DNA of 64,000 bases from Clostridium sp. chh4-2 (GTDB taxonomy: Bacteria; Bacillota; Clostridia; Lachnospirales; Lachnospiraceae). Made by a program: the position numbers and the translations under genes. The DNA is taken from contig NZ_PKUU01000018.1 of NCBI RefSeq assembly GCF_002899675.1, positions 62,001-126,000 of the forward strand. Reading direction: 5' to 3'. Each line of letters opens with the position of its first letter. Within the stretch, counting starts at the first letter, position 1. A model generated the notes under the pieces. The model saw nothing but the letters and a program-made list of their open reading frames with translations. It was not told where the DNA came from and made no database searches. This document shows positions 16,932 through 25,182 of the stretch, one piece after another.

Positions 16932-18446
16932 ATGGATGCACCAATGATTCGGACATTGATCGTGGAGGATGAGCTGCTGGCCCGGGCCGGGCTTCATTCT
17001 CTTGTGGAATGGGAAAAACTTGGATTTGTGCTGTTGGAAGATGCGAAGGACGGGCAGGAGGCATTGGACCGGATACACCAGTATCACCCGGATCTTCTTC
17101 TGTTGGATATCAATATCCCGATTATCTCCGGCCTGGAACTTCTTAAAATTATAAAGGATGAAAAATTAGAGATCAAGACGGTTGTGATCAGCTGTTACGA
17201 TGATTTTGACACGGTGAAGATGGCGATGAAGCTGGGGGCCTTGGATTATGTGAGAAAATTCGGGCTCAGCAAGGAAGAGCTGACCAATACGCTGTCCAAT
17301 ATCGTGGATAACCCTCAGATCCGCCTGACCTTAAATGAGCGCAAATCGGCAGCTCAGGAAAGGCGGGAACTGAAAAAAGAGGTGCAGCAGGTACCGGAAG
17401 GCTTTGAGAGCGGAACCTGTATCTGCCTTTGCATGCTTTGGAAGCATACGGATGAAATGGCGGATTTAAAGATTGTGGAAACGATCTGCAGCCAGTTCTA
17501 CCACGGGCTTGGGAAAGAGATCGATATCAAGATATTTGAAGGAAAGATTCTGCTGCTCAGAAAAGAAAAGGGCGTGAAACGGAGCGAGATCGAGACATTG
17601 TTAAAGCAGATCCGTCATTTCATCACATCGGAATGTTATGCCGGGATTACGTCTTATGATATCTCCGATATGTCGGATCATTTCTTCCTGAAAATGGTGA
17701 ATACCATCGAGATCATCGGATTTTACGGGGCGTCGGACTGGATCGTGGAGATCGGACAGCCGGTGGAGATACAGACCTCTTATCCCTTCGATGTGAACCA
17801 ATACTATGAACAGATTGATAAAGCCTTGTCGGTCATATCTTCGGCGCAGATCATGGATATTCTGGAGCAGATTTTTGACCGGATTTCAAGTTCTAAATAT
17901 CTTTCCGTGAATCTGGTGAAAAAGCTGATGATTGAGCTGTTAAGCCGCTTTTCGGAACGGGCTTCCCAGTTAGGCGGCGCGGTGGAGGAACTGGTGGTGT
18001 TCGGAAGTTATAAACACTATCAGCAGATTGTCCATATCACCAATTTTGACGATATGAAGGAATGGTTTTTCCTGTTTGCAGAGGAGTTTGTCAGGAAGTT
18101 TGCTGCCAGACAGAAGAGTACGGATTCGGATTTGATTAAACAGGTGCTTCAATATATTGATGACAATCTGACTTCCGTAATCCAGCTCAACGAAGCGGCC
18201 CGGTATATCGGGGTATCAGAGCCTTATCTGAGTACCTACTTTAAAAAGACTATGGGGGAAAACTTCATTCCCTATGTGAACAGAAAAAAGATCGAAGCCG
18301 CAGAGCAGATGCTTTCAGAAGGAATGCTTGTATACCAGGTGTCGGATATCCTGGGATTTGAAAACAGCACGTATTTTTCCAAGCTGTTTAAAAAGATAAA
18401 GGGAATCACTCCGGAGCAATACCGGAAGGTTAACAATAAGGATTAA
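16932..18446 (+). CDS. Response regulator, YesN/AraC type
   Basis: A 504-residue two-domain regulator. The N-terminal receiver domain carries VEDELLAR acidic residues and the phosphoacceptor Asp59 in LLLLDINIP, then VISCYDDF and the conserved lysine region ALDYVRKF. A central region of about 250 residues has no clear motif. The C-terminus holds two AraC-type helix-turn-helix units (IQLNEAARYIGVSEPYLSTYFKKTMGENF and VYQVSDILGFENSTYFSKLFKKIKGITPEQYR). It is the partner of the preceding kinase. AraC-type regulators bind paired half-sites, and the AATATGCACAA/TTGTGCATATT inverted repeat at 11740-11777 is a candidate target. An internal ATG at 16944 is an alternative start. Confidence 0.93.
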   Translation: MDAPMIRTLIVEDELLARAGLHSLVEWEKLGFVLLEDAKDGQEALDRIHQYHPDLLLLDINIPIISGLELLKIIKDEKLEIKTVVISCYDDFDTVKMAMKLGALDYVRKFGLSKEELTNTLSNIVDNPQIRLTLNERKSAAQERRELKKEVQQVPEGFESGTCICLCMLWKHTDEMADLKIVETICSQFYHGLGKEIDIKIFEGKILLLRKEKGVKRSEIETLLKQIRHFITSECYAGITSYDISDMSDHFFLKMVNTIEIIGFYGASDWIVEIGQPVEIQTSYPFDVNQYYEQIDKALSVISSAQIMDILEQIFDRISSSKYLSVNLVKKLMIELLSRFSERASQLGGAVEELVVFGSYKHYQQIVHITNFDDMKEWFFLFAEEFVRKFAARQKSTDSDLIKQVLQYIDDNLTSVIQLNEAARYIGVSEPYLSTYFKKTMGENFIPYVNRKKIEAAEQMLSEGMLVYQVSDILGFENSTYFSKLFKKIKGITPEQYRKVNNKD

Positions 18447-18460
18447 GAGAGGAACAGCGG

Positions 18461-19342
18461 ATGAAATTGAATCAGCTGCGGTATTTTACCGCTGCCTGCA
18501 AATTGAATAATATCACAAAGGCCGCTCAGGAACTGCATATCTCCCAGCCTTCTGTTTCGGCTGCCATTAAAGAGCTGGAGGAGGAATTCGGGGTAACCTT
18601 AATGCACCGGATGAACAAGGGATTTGTGCTGACCCAGGAGGGAAAATATCTGTGGGACAGGGCGGAACAATTGTTAATGCAGGCGGATGCCCTCAGCCAG
18701 ATGATGTGTGATATGGGCAGCATGCGCAATAAGATCAATTTGGGAGTTCCGCCCATGATCGGCACATTTTTATTTCCCGATATGTATACCGGATTTATGC
18801 GGGAATATCCGCAGATACGACTGAATTCCCTGGAAAGCGGGACCAAAGGACTGTTGGAAATGCTGGATAGGAATGAGCTGGATTTCGCCATCGTTCCCAG
18901 CAACCATTTATCGCCCAATGATTACTGCATGCTGGAATTGACGCGGACAGAGACGGTGTTCTGCGTATCCGTGGATCATCCGCTGGCAGGATGCGAAAGC
19001 GTTTCGGTGCCTATGATACAGGATGAGCCTCTTATTATGTTTAACGACGGCTTTTATCAGAATGAAGTGATTAAGATGAGATATGCGGCTTATGGGAAAA
19101 CGCCGAATATCATTCATTATTCGGGGCAGTTTTATACGATTAAACAGTTTATCGCTAAGGGAATTATGGCTGGGTTTATGTTCCGGGATATTGCCTGTAC
19201 GGTGCCGGAAATTGTGGGGATTGGGATGGATGATCCCATACTGATCAGGATCAGTTTGATTTGGAAGAAGAATCACCATATGTTTAGTGATTCGGCGAAG
19301 TTTTTAAAATATGCGAATGAGTTTGCGAAAAGAAATGATTGA
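18461..19342 (+). CDS. LysR-family transcriptional regulator
   Basis: A 293-residue regulator of standard LysR length. The winged helix-turn-helix is at residues 1-60 (MKLNQLRYFTAACKLNNITKAAQELHISQPSVSAAIKELEEEFG), followed by a two-lobed effector domain from about residue 90 (KINLGVPPMIGTFLFPDMY). It starts 14 bases after the response regulator and could be read through from it, but its target is more likely the organic-acid genes starting at 19893, because LysR proteins often adjoin and activate malate/tartrate dehydrogenase genes. A structured 550-base gap separates the two, so this link is inference. Confidence 0.9.
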   Translation: MKLNQLRYFTAACKLNNITKAAQELHISQPSVSAAIKELEEEFGVTLMHRMNKGFVLTQEGKYLWDRAEQLLMQADALSQMMCDMGSMRNKINLGVPPMIGTFLFPDMYTGFMREYPQIRLNSLESGTKGLLEMLDRNELDFAIVPSNHLSPNDYCMLELTRTETVFCVSVDHPLAGCESVSVPMIQDEPLIMFNDGFYQNEVIKMRYAAYGKTPNIIHYSGQFYTIKQFIAKGIMAGFMFRDIACTVPEIVGIGMDDPILIRISLIWKKNHHMFSDSAKFLKYANEFAKRND

Positions 19343-19359
19343 TGGGGAGTCGGTCATTT

Positions 19360-19654
19360 CTTTTTTTATATCATAGGATTCGGGTGCCAAAAGGTCTTGC
19401 CCCTGCAAATTGTCTGAATTGTTTGTCAGGGTTCGGAATTAAGGACTCCTAAGACTGTCGGATTTTGCTAAAAGCGAGACGAAAATGCAGAACTCGCTAC
19501 GCTCAGACATGCTGTCATTTTCGTCTCAACGCAAAATCCGGCAGTCTAAGGATTCCTAAATTCCTGCACATGCAAACAATTCAGACAATTTGCAGGGGCA
19601 AGACCTTTTGACACCCGAATCATCATAGGGAAGTGCTCCTATGATATAAAAAAG
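19360..19654. repeat. Long intergenic inverted repeat (about 295 bp hairpin)
   Basis: Two arms of over 100 bases fold back on each other. The left arm (19360-19487) runs from TTTTTTATATCATAGGA through CGGGTGCCAAAAGGTC to GAGACGAAAATG. The right arm (19516-19654) is its near-complement, with a small extra hairpin (ATCATAGG / CCTATGAT, 19620-19643). The central loop is 19488-19515. No coding potential is evident. It follows the LysR stop codon at 19342. It looks like a non-autonomous repeat or a structured RNA rather than a simple terminator. Confidence 0.75.
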
Positions 19655-19720
19655 CCTTCCGGGCAGGAACGCACTGCGGTGGTGAGGTATAATGTCGCTG
19701 AAGCGACCCGCCGCAGGCGG

Positions 19721-19746
19721 AGAATCCTGTAAGCAGGATTCTTTTT
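19721..19746 (+). terminator. Intrinsic terminator
   Basis: AGAATCCTG pairs perfectly with CAGGATTCT around TAAG, followed by TTTTT. It lies about 150 bases before the malate/tartrate-type dehydrogenase and may end transcripts coming from the hairpin region. Confidence 0.7.
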
Positions 19747-19835
19747 ACATTTTGAGATAGGAAAAAGCTATTGAAAGATAGAAAAGAGATATTTTACATA
19801 TGGATTGAATTCTTTTATTATTTAGATAGAGGATT

Positions 19836-19871
19836 AAGGCATTTCTGAAAATGCCTTGACGATCAATGTAA
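19836..19871. repeat. Dispersed palindromic repeat, copy 2 (single unit)
   Basis: AAGGCATTTCTG / AAAATGCCTT hairpin followed by GACGATCAATGTAAA. It is a degenerate single unit of the family seen at 1562-1656, 38061-38152 and 42419-42461, and keeps the ATGTAAA tail. TTTACAT occurs upstream at 19793-19799, as on the left of copy 1. Confidence 0.7.
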
Positions 19872-19892
19872 AAAAATGAGAGGAGAAGCGGC

Positions 19893-20963
19893 ATGGAAAC
19901 TTATAAAATTGCGGTAATCGCAGGGGACGGAATCGGACCGGAGGTCTTAGCGGAGGGAATTAAAGTATTAAAGACAGCATCTGAGCTGGACGGCAGTTTT
20001 TCTTTTGACTTCACTTATTTCCCATGGGGATGTGAGTATTATCTGAAAAACGGCCGCATGATGGCCGAGGACGGCTTAGAACAATTAAAGGAGTTCGACG
20101 CAATCTATCTTGGCGCAGTCGGATACCCGGGGGTGCCGGACCACATCTCCCTTTGGGATCTTTTACTGGTGATCCGAAAGAATTTCGACCAGTATGTGAA
20201 TTTGAGACCCGTGACCCTGCTAAAAGGAGCTCCCTGCCCATTGAAGGATATAAATCGGGAAGACGTGGATATGATCTTTGTCCGCGAAAACAGCGAAGGG
20301 GAGTATGCAGGAAGCGGAAGCTGGCTGTTTAAGGGAAAACCCAATGAGGTAGTGATCCAGGACGGCGTGTTTTCCAGAGTGGGCTGTGAAAGAATCATAC
20401 GATATGCCTACAATCTGGCGAGAGAGAAGAAGAAGAGCTTAACCAGCATCAGCAAAGGGAATGCATTAAACTATTCCATGGTGTTCTGGGATCAGATTTT
20501 TAAAGAGGTTGGAGAGGAATACCCGGATGTGGAAACCCATTCTTATCTGGTGGATGCGGCCAGCATGTTTATGGTGAAGGATCCCAAGCGGTTTGAAATC
20601 GTGGTGACTTCCAACCTGTTTGGAGATATATTAACGGATTTAGGAGCAGCGATTGCCGGCGGAATGGGGCTGGCGGCGGGAGCGAACCTGAATCCTGAAC
20701 GAAAGTTCCCGTCCATGTTTGAGCCGATTCATGGTTCGGCTCCGGATATTGCAGGACAGGGCAAGGCGAATCCGCTGGCCTCTATCTGGGCGGCCAGCCA
20801 GATGCTCGATTTCTTCGGCCATGAGGACTGGGGGAAGAAAGTGCTGGATGTTATTGAAGAGGTGCTGGTTGAAAAACAGGTGCTGACGCCGGATTTGGGA
20901 GGAAATGCGACGACCGGCCAGGCCGGGGATCACGTGGTGGAAAAACTGCGCCGGAAAAAATAA
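19893..20963 (+). CDS. D-malate / tartrate dehydrogenase-type beta-decarboxylating dehydrogenase
   Basis: A 356-residue NAD-dependent enzyme of the isocitrate/isopropylmalate dehydrogenase superfamily. IAVIAGDGIGPEV opens the fold; GAVGYPGVPDHISLW and NFDQYVNLRPV are the substrate-loop sequences that mark the tartrate/D-malate branch; MIFVRENSEGEYAG and SNLFGDILTDLGAAIAGGMGLA (metal-binding Asp residues) follow, and GSAPDIAGQGKANPLA binds the cofactor. It likely oxidises D-malate or a tartrate isomer to pyruvate or oxaloacetate-level products. It is the first of three genes with a metallo-beta-lactamase-fold protein (16 bases on) and an anion permease. LeuB is rejected because no leucine genes are near and the loop sequence differs. 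Confidence 0.85.
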   Translation: METYKIAVIAGDGIGPEVLAEGIKVLKTASELDGSFSFDFTYFPWGCEYYLKNGRMMAEDGLEQLKEFDAIYLGAVGYPGVPDHISLWDLLLVIRKNFDQYVNLRPVTLLKGAPCPLKDINREDVDMIFVRENSEGEYAGSGSWLFKGKPNEVVIQDGVFSRVGCERIIRYAYNLAREKKKSLTSISKGNALNYSMVFWDQIFKEVGEEYPDVETHSYLVDAASMFMVKDPKRFEIVVTSNLFGDILTDLGAAIAGGMGLAAGANLNPERKFPSMFEPIHGSAPDIAGQGKANPLASIWAASQMLDFFGHEDWGKKVLDVIEEVLVEKQVLTPDLGGNATTGQAGDHVVEKLRRKK

Positions 20964-20979
20964 TGAGGAGGAGAAGGAT

Positions 20980-21831
20980 ATGATCGTATCGGCTTTAAAA
21001 ATCCGTTCATTTCATGCGGGAGGGGCCCATGAAATCCGGCTGCCAAACGGAAACGTGATCTTAATTGATCCATTTTTCCGGGACAGTGAAAATGAGGAAC
21101 ACAACAGGGAAGAGATCAAACGGGTGGACTATATTCTGGTGACTCATACCCATTTTGACCATGAAATTGATCTCGGATATTTTGTGGAGAAATTCCGGCC
21201 AAAGGTATTTGCGGGGGCTTTATCGGCTATGGCTCTTATGAAATACCACCGGATTCCTTTTGATGATCTGTATCCGGTCTTTCCGGGGCAGAAATTTACG
21301 CTGGAAGATTTCACTCTCGAAGCGTGGCAGGCAAAGCACAATCCGTCAGGAGGCCGCATTTATTCGCCGGAGCAGGATATTGCAAAGAAGGAGCTTGGCA
21401 TAGAGGGGCATTTTGAATGTGATACTATGGGCTCCATAGAATCTCTGGATTATTTGATTACGACAAACCAAAACTTCCGATGTCTGATGGCGTCGGGACA
21501 GACCGTATGGAGTGATTTGTTCGATATCAGCAGGGAAAAGCGGCCCAATGTGGTTTTACGGCAGGCCGGGGTGAGAAAATCAGGCGGCGACTTGTTCTCA
21601 GACGGACAGGTGGAGGCCGGAGAACTGGCCCAATTGTTCGTAAAATACGGCGCTCAGGTGGTGGTTCCATTTCATATGGATGTATTGTGCAGAAGATGGG
21701 GAAAAGAAAAGACCGCGGATTATTTTATGCAGGTGAAGGAAGAGATGGAAAAGCTGGAACCGGGATGTACGCTTTTATATCCTGAGGCGTGGAAATGGTA
21801 CGGATTGGGGATTGGAATAACAGAAGAATAA
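20980..21831 (+). CDS. Metallo-beta-lactamase-fold hydrolase
   Basis: A 283-residue cytoplasmic protein. The metal-binding motif is THTHFDHE (His56, His58, Asp60, His61), preceded by a strand ending LIDPFF, and later histidines occur in WQAKHNPSGG and VVPFHMDVL. The fold resembles the UlaG/L-ascorbate-6-phosphate lactonase branch of the superfamily rather than beta-lactamases. GAGGAGGAGAAGG lies directly upstream of ATG 20980; the frame is open farther upstream but overlaps the dehydrogenase. Located between a D-malate/tartrate-type dehydrogenase and a permease, it may hydrolyse a lactone or ester form of the transported acid. That role is inferred from context only. Confidence 0.85.
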   Translation: MIVSALKIRSFHAGGAHEIRLPNGNVILIDPFFRDSENEEHNREEIKRVDYILVTHTHFDHEIDLGYFVEKFRPKVFAGALSAMALMKYHRIPFDDLYPVFPGQKFTLEDFTLEAWQAKHNPSGGRIYSPEQDIAKKELGIEGHFECDTMGSIESLDYLITTNQNFRCLMASGQTVWSDLFDISREKRPNVVLRQAGVRKSGGDLFSDGQVEAGELAQLFVKYGAQVVVPFHMDVLCRRWGKEKTADYFMQVKEEMEKLEPGCTLLYPEAWKWYGLGIGITEE

Positions 21832-21850
21832 TTTATTATAGGGGGTTACA

Positions 21851-23140
21851 ATGAGTCAATTAACGATATGTCTGATTATTTTTGCAGTTATGGTCATTGG
21901 ATTCTGCAGTGGGAAATACAGTTTGGCAACGGTTTCTCTTATTTCCATGATGGCGCTGGTTCTGACCGGCTGTTTGGCGGCTAAGGATGGGCTGGCGTAT
22001 TTTTCCAATAATAACGTTGTGATGATCGGCGGAATGTGTGTGGTGGCGGCCGGTTTCAATAGAACGCGTTTCTGCACCAATGTGGCGGATAGAATTTCCC
22101 ATGTGGCAAAGGGGAATTTGAATAAGCTGATGTTTGGATATGTGCTAATCGGTATGCTGCTGAGCCAGTTTATCCAGAGCCCCGTTGTGGCTATGGGCAT
22201 CGTTGCGCCCATGCTTATGGCTTCTGCGGAGAGCATGGGGATAAAATCCAGCAAGGTAATGTTTCCCTTAGGCGTGGTTACGGTTGTAACCTGCTGTACA
22301 TTTCCGGTGGGAGCAGGAGCTACCGTGGCGGCTGAACTGAACGGTTATCTGGAAAGCTACGGCTATCTGGATCATATGGTTGGGATTTTCGATCCGATGA
22401 TCGGACGTCTGCCGCTCCTGGTGATCTGTGTGATCTATTGCGCCTTTTTTGCCACGAAGCTGGCGCCGGATGAACCCATTCTGAAGCCGTCCTCTGTTTC
22501 TGCAAAAGCTGCGTCGAAAGAACCTTTGAAGCCGTTGCAGGAATATGCGGGGATCGTTATTTTCTTTGCAGACGCCCTTGCGCTGATGTTTGCGAAACAG
22601 CTTGGAATGGAGAACTGGGAAATTACTGTGATCGGGGCCTTGGCAATGGTCATGTTCGGCGTGTTAAAACCGCGGGAAGCCACAGCTTCCATCCCATTCA
22701 GCATGTTATTCCTGATCGTGGGCGCGCTGGCGATGTCAGGGGCGCTCAGCCAGACCGGGGCGGGAGAATTGATCGGCGGCCATATCGCCGGTATTGTGGA
22801 TGCGGTGGGAGGCAACTCCTATATCATCGGCTTCATTTTCTTCGTCATCCCGTTTGCTTTAACACAGGTGATGCAGAACCGGGGGACGATGCTGATCTTT
22901 CATCCGATTGCAATTGCCACCTGCGCCTCCATTGGCGCCAACCCAGTTGGGCTGATGATATTGATCCAGGCCGCATGTTTATCCGCATTCATGACTCCGA
23001 TGGCAACCGCAGCGATTCCCTATATGATGGAATGCGGCGGCTATGACCAGAAATCCATGTTTAAACAGTCCTGGATACTCTGCATCATCTGCTGCGTGGT
23101 ATCCGTGGGATGGATCATGACTGTTTTTCCGCTGAAGTAG
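21851..23140 (+). CDS. Anion permease, SLC13/ion-transporter superfamily
   Basis: A 429-residue membrane protein with about 10-12 hydrophobic segments. It has the two-repeat layout of the ion-transporter superfamily, with re-entrant-like NNNVVMIGGMCVVAAGF and SQFIQSPVVAMGIVAPMLMAS in the first half and MLFLIVGALAMSGALSQTG and FMTPMATAAIPYMME in the second. Likely substrates are di- or tricarboxylates, in line with the dehydrogenase two genes upstream. Its last 26 bases overlap the 3' end of the convergent PucR1 gene. This leaves no room for a separate terminator. Confidence 0.8.
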   Translation: MSQLTICLIIFAVMVIGFCSGKYSLATVSLISMMALVLTGCLAAKDGLAYFSNNNVVMIGGMCVVAAGFNRTRFCTNVADRISHVAKGNLNKLMFGYVLIGMLLSQFIQSPVVAMGIVAPMLMASAESMGIKSSKVMFPLGVVTVVTCCTFPVGAGATVAAELNGYLESYGYLDHMVGIFDPMIGRLPLLVICVIYCAFFATKLAPDEPILKPSSVSAKAASKEPLKPLQEYAGIVIFFADALALMFAKQLGMENWEITVIGALAMVMFGVLKPREATASIPFSMLFLIVGALAMSGALSQTGAGELIGGHIAGIVDAVGGNSYIIGFIFFVIPFALTQVMQNRGTMLIFHPIAIATCASIGANPVGLMILIQAACLSAFMTPMATAAIPYMMECGGYDQKSMFKQSWILCIICCVVSVGWIMTVFPLK

Positions 23141-24752
23141 ATTCAGGCCGCTTTTCATCCTGTTTTAACACGAGGGGGTCCCGGTGGAGCATCTTATCTA
23201 TGTATTCCAGGATGTGAAAGGAAAACAGAAGACGTTCTCTTAAAAGATGGTCATCCAGGCTTTGGCCGATGATTTCTTCTATTTTATTAATTTTATAGAG
23301 CATGGTATTTCTGTGGATGAAAAGGTCCTTTGCCGTCTTTGCCGAATTTCGGTCATTGGTTAAGTAGAGGTATAAAACGTCCTTTAAATTATTGCCGTAT
23401 TTCTTGTCATACCGTTCCAGGGCGATCAAAGCCGGATGGCACAGATAGATTAAGTTCTGGTTATGGTAAGTGTTGTAAAAGGAATCCGCACACAAGGAAA
23501 CCATGTGGTAAATACTGTATTTTTCATACTGGAAGATCCGTTCTTCCTCTGACTGGCGAAACACCATGCCCAGAGGAAGGGCGGATTTTGTCTGTATATA
23601 GAGGGAATAAAGGGATATGAGGAATTTGGAATAATTTCCAATGGCCGCATATGCCTTGTAATTTTGAAGGATTCCGTTAAATTTTTCATAGTCGAATGTC
23701 AGAGTCTGCTGGTGGTGGGCTTTTTTTGTCAGGATAATGAGCTCCCGGTGGTAGACCGCCATGTTGCTGGACGGCAGAACCTGTTCTAACTGGTTGATGA
23801 TAAAGTTCCAGGGGATATTTTCCTGAGTTTGCTCAAATGTGACCACAATGATATGATAATATTTCTGAAACGCCAGCGCGGGAATCATTTTTAACCTCTG
23901 TTCCAATTCCGCCGGGCTTGTGAGCCGCTGGTCCAAAAGGTCGGCGACTAAGGTGGAAAATTCATTTCCCACCCGGTAGCCCAATTGTTCGTTATGGATC
24001 ATGTATTCCTCTATAAAGGAAACGAAGTCGGCCGATAAATCCGTGATAAAGGAATTGGGACGGTCGTTGGGCATGGTTACGGATACCCGGGCGGCCACCA
24101 TGCCTTTGTAGCGGACCAGGCGGACAACCGTGTAATGCTTATCATAGGAAGAGATGTATTCCCGGTGTACGGAGTTGAAGCTGGTGTTTAATACGGTTTC
24201 TTTATGAATGGTCTGTATGGTTTCATAGCACAGATAATCGTTGGTATCCGCCTCGTGGAGACAAAAATCATAAAACTGGCGGATGTGGCTTTTGGCGATC
24301 ACTTTATAGGCATTGTTCAGGATCAGGATGGGGTAGCGGAGCATTTCGTAACCCAAATCGGTTATGACCTTCAGATCCGCATTCTGTTTTACCGCCTGTG
24401 CCAGACGGGAAAGCCAATTCCTATAACCGCTTAAACTCTGGGATGTCCGGTTGTAGAGGTCGATAAAATCCAGAGCTAAGATAACCAGATTATAATCCCC
24501 CATAGGAAGGTCAGGCAGAGCCTGGCAGTCCTTACCTGCGGCACAGAGCAGGGTGACCGTTTCTGAAAAAGGGGCGTGATCCAAAGCCTGTAATATGGAT
24601 TCGGGAGTGCCGATATAGATATTGCGGCAGTCCAGTTCCGTCTGTCCGTTGAGAAGCAGGATGTTTTGGACGGATTCCAGCGAGGAATGGGGAATGCTGG
24701 ACAGCATAATATAAGGCGTTAGAGGATGCAGCAGAATCGATGTAGTCAGCAT
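23115..24752 (-). CDS. PucR/CdaR-type transcriptional regulator (PucR1)
   Basis: A 545-residue regulator. The C-terminus has the PucR-family helix-turn-helix (AKDLFIHRNTMLYKINKIEEIIG), preceded by NLKDVLYLYLTNDRNSAKTA. The N-terminal part has an IYIGTPESILQ region and a GAF-like sensor segment (MLRYPILILNNAYKVIAKSH). Three paralogues of matching layout lie at 38153, 42862 and 60795. It is divergent from the dehydratase/CoA-transferase operon at 25183 and probably controls it; PucR/CdaR proteins are typically activators responding to a substrate of the pathway. AAGGA lies 9 bases before ATG. Its 3' end overlaps the convergent permease gene by 26 bp. Confidence 0.88.
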   Translation of the reverse strand: MLTTSILLHPLTPYIMLSSIPHSSLESVQNILLLNGQTELDCRNIYIGTPESILQALDHAPFSETVTLLCAAGKDCQALPDLPMGDYNLVILALDFIDLYNRTSQSLSGYRNWLSRLAQAVKQNADLKVITDLGYEMLRYPILILNNAYKVIAKSHIRQFYDFCLHEADTNDYLCYETIQTIHKETVLNTSFNSVHREYISSYDKHYTVVRLVRYKGMVAARVSVTMPNDRPNSFITDLSADFVSFIEEYMIHNEQLGYRVGNEFSTLVADLLDQRLTSPAELEQRLKMIPALAFQKYYHIIVVTFEQTQENIPWNFIINQLEQVLPSSNMAVYHRELIILTKKAHHQQTLTFDYEKFNGILQNYKAYAAIGNYSKFLISLYSLYIQTKSALPLGMVFRQSEEERIFQYEKYSIYHMVSLCADSFYNTYHNQNLIYLCHPALIALERYDKKYGNNLKDVLYLYLTNDRNSAKTAKDLFIHRNTMLYKINKIEEIIGQSLDDHLLRERLLFSFHILEYIDKMLHRDPLVLKQDEKRPESTSAEKQS

Positions 24753-25182
24753 AACAGTTATTCCTTTCTAAGAAAATTGGCAGCTGTTCAGAGAGGGCAT
24801 AGTTCCGCCCTATGAACAACTAAAAAGATTGTATAATATTTAACGAAAAACGAAAAAATGAGCGTCTGTCTCTTTTTATATCCTGATAAAAAGTAATGTG
24901 CAGATAATACATTTATTTTATTTTTCATATAAGCCGTTATTATGCAGTATAAATAGTAAGTTGGAAAAAATCAATGATTAATTAGAATATATCGATAAAA
25001 TACGACTTTTTATCTGTATTTATTTAAAAACAATCGTCAGAAAATGATATGTGCACTGTGCACATAAACTCGAGGCGAAGTTTTGGGCGCAATGGATATG
25101 GTAAAATTGTTAAAAAATAGTTAAGCTAGAAAAAGAACGACGAAAGTTAACAGGCATTTGATTATAATCAGGAGGTGTTTAT
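24753..25182. other. 430-base divergent control region, PucR1 / dehydratase operon
   Basis: AT-rich and without an open reading frame bearing a ribosome binding site. Near the PucR1 start is an imperfect hairpin (GTTCAGAGAGGGC / GCCCTATGAAC, about 24785-24818). The clearest signal is the palindrome at 25049-25065. A weak promoter for the plus strand may use TAAAAT (25102-25107); no good -35 box precedes it, as expected for an activator-dependent promoter. Confidence 0.55.
25049..25065. promoter_or_regulatory. 17-bp palindromic operator ATGTGCAC-T-GTGCACAT
   Basis: A perfect 8-1-8 palindrome about 37 bases upstream of the only plausible -10 region of the dehydratase operon. Related TGTGCA/TGCACA half-sites cluster upstream of the second glycyl-radical enzyme (44631-44666), and an 8-1-8 palindrome of different sequence lies upstream of the permease at 62630. 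Each site lies between a PucR-type gene and its divergent target. Confidence 0.6.

Noticed and set aside
19893-20963. 3-isopropylmalate dehydrogenase LeuB
   Set aside because: The GYPGVPDHISLW and FDQYVNLRPV loops fit the tartrate/D-malate branch, and no leucine biosynthesis genes are nearby.
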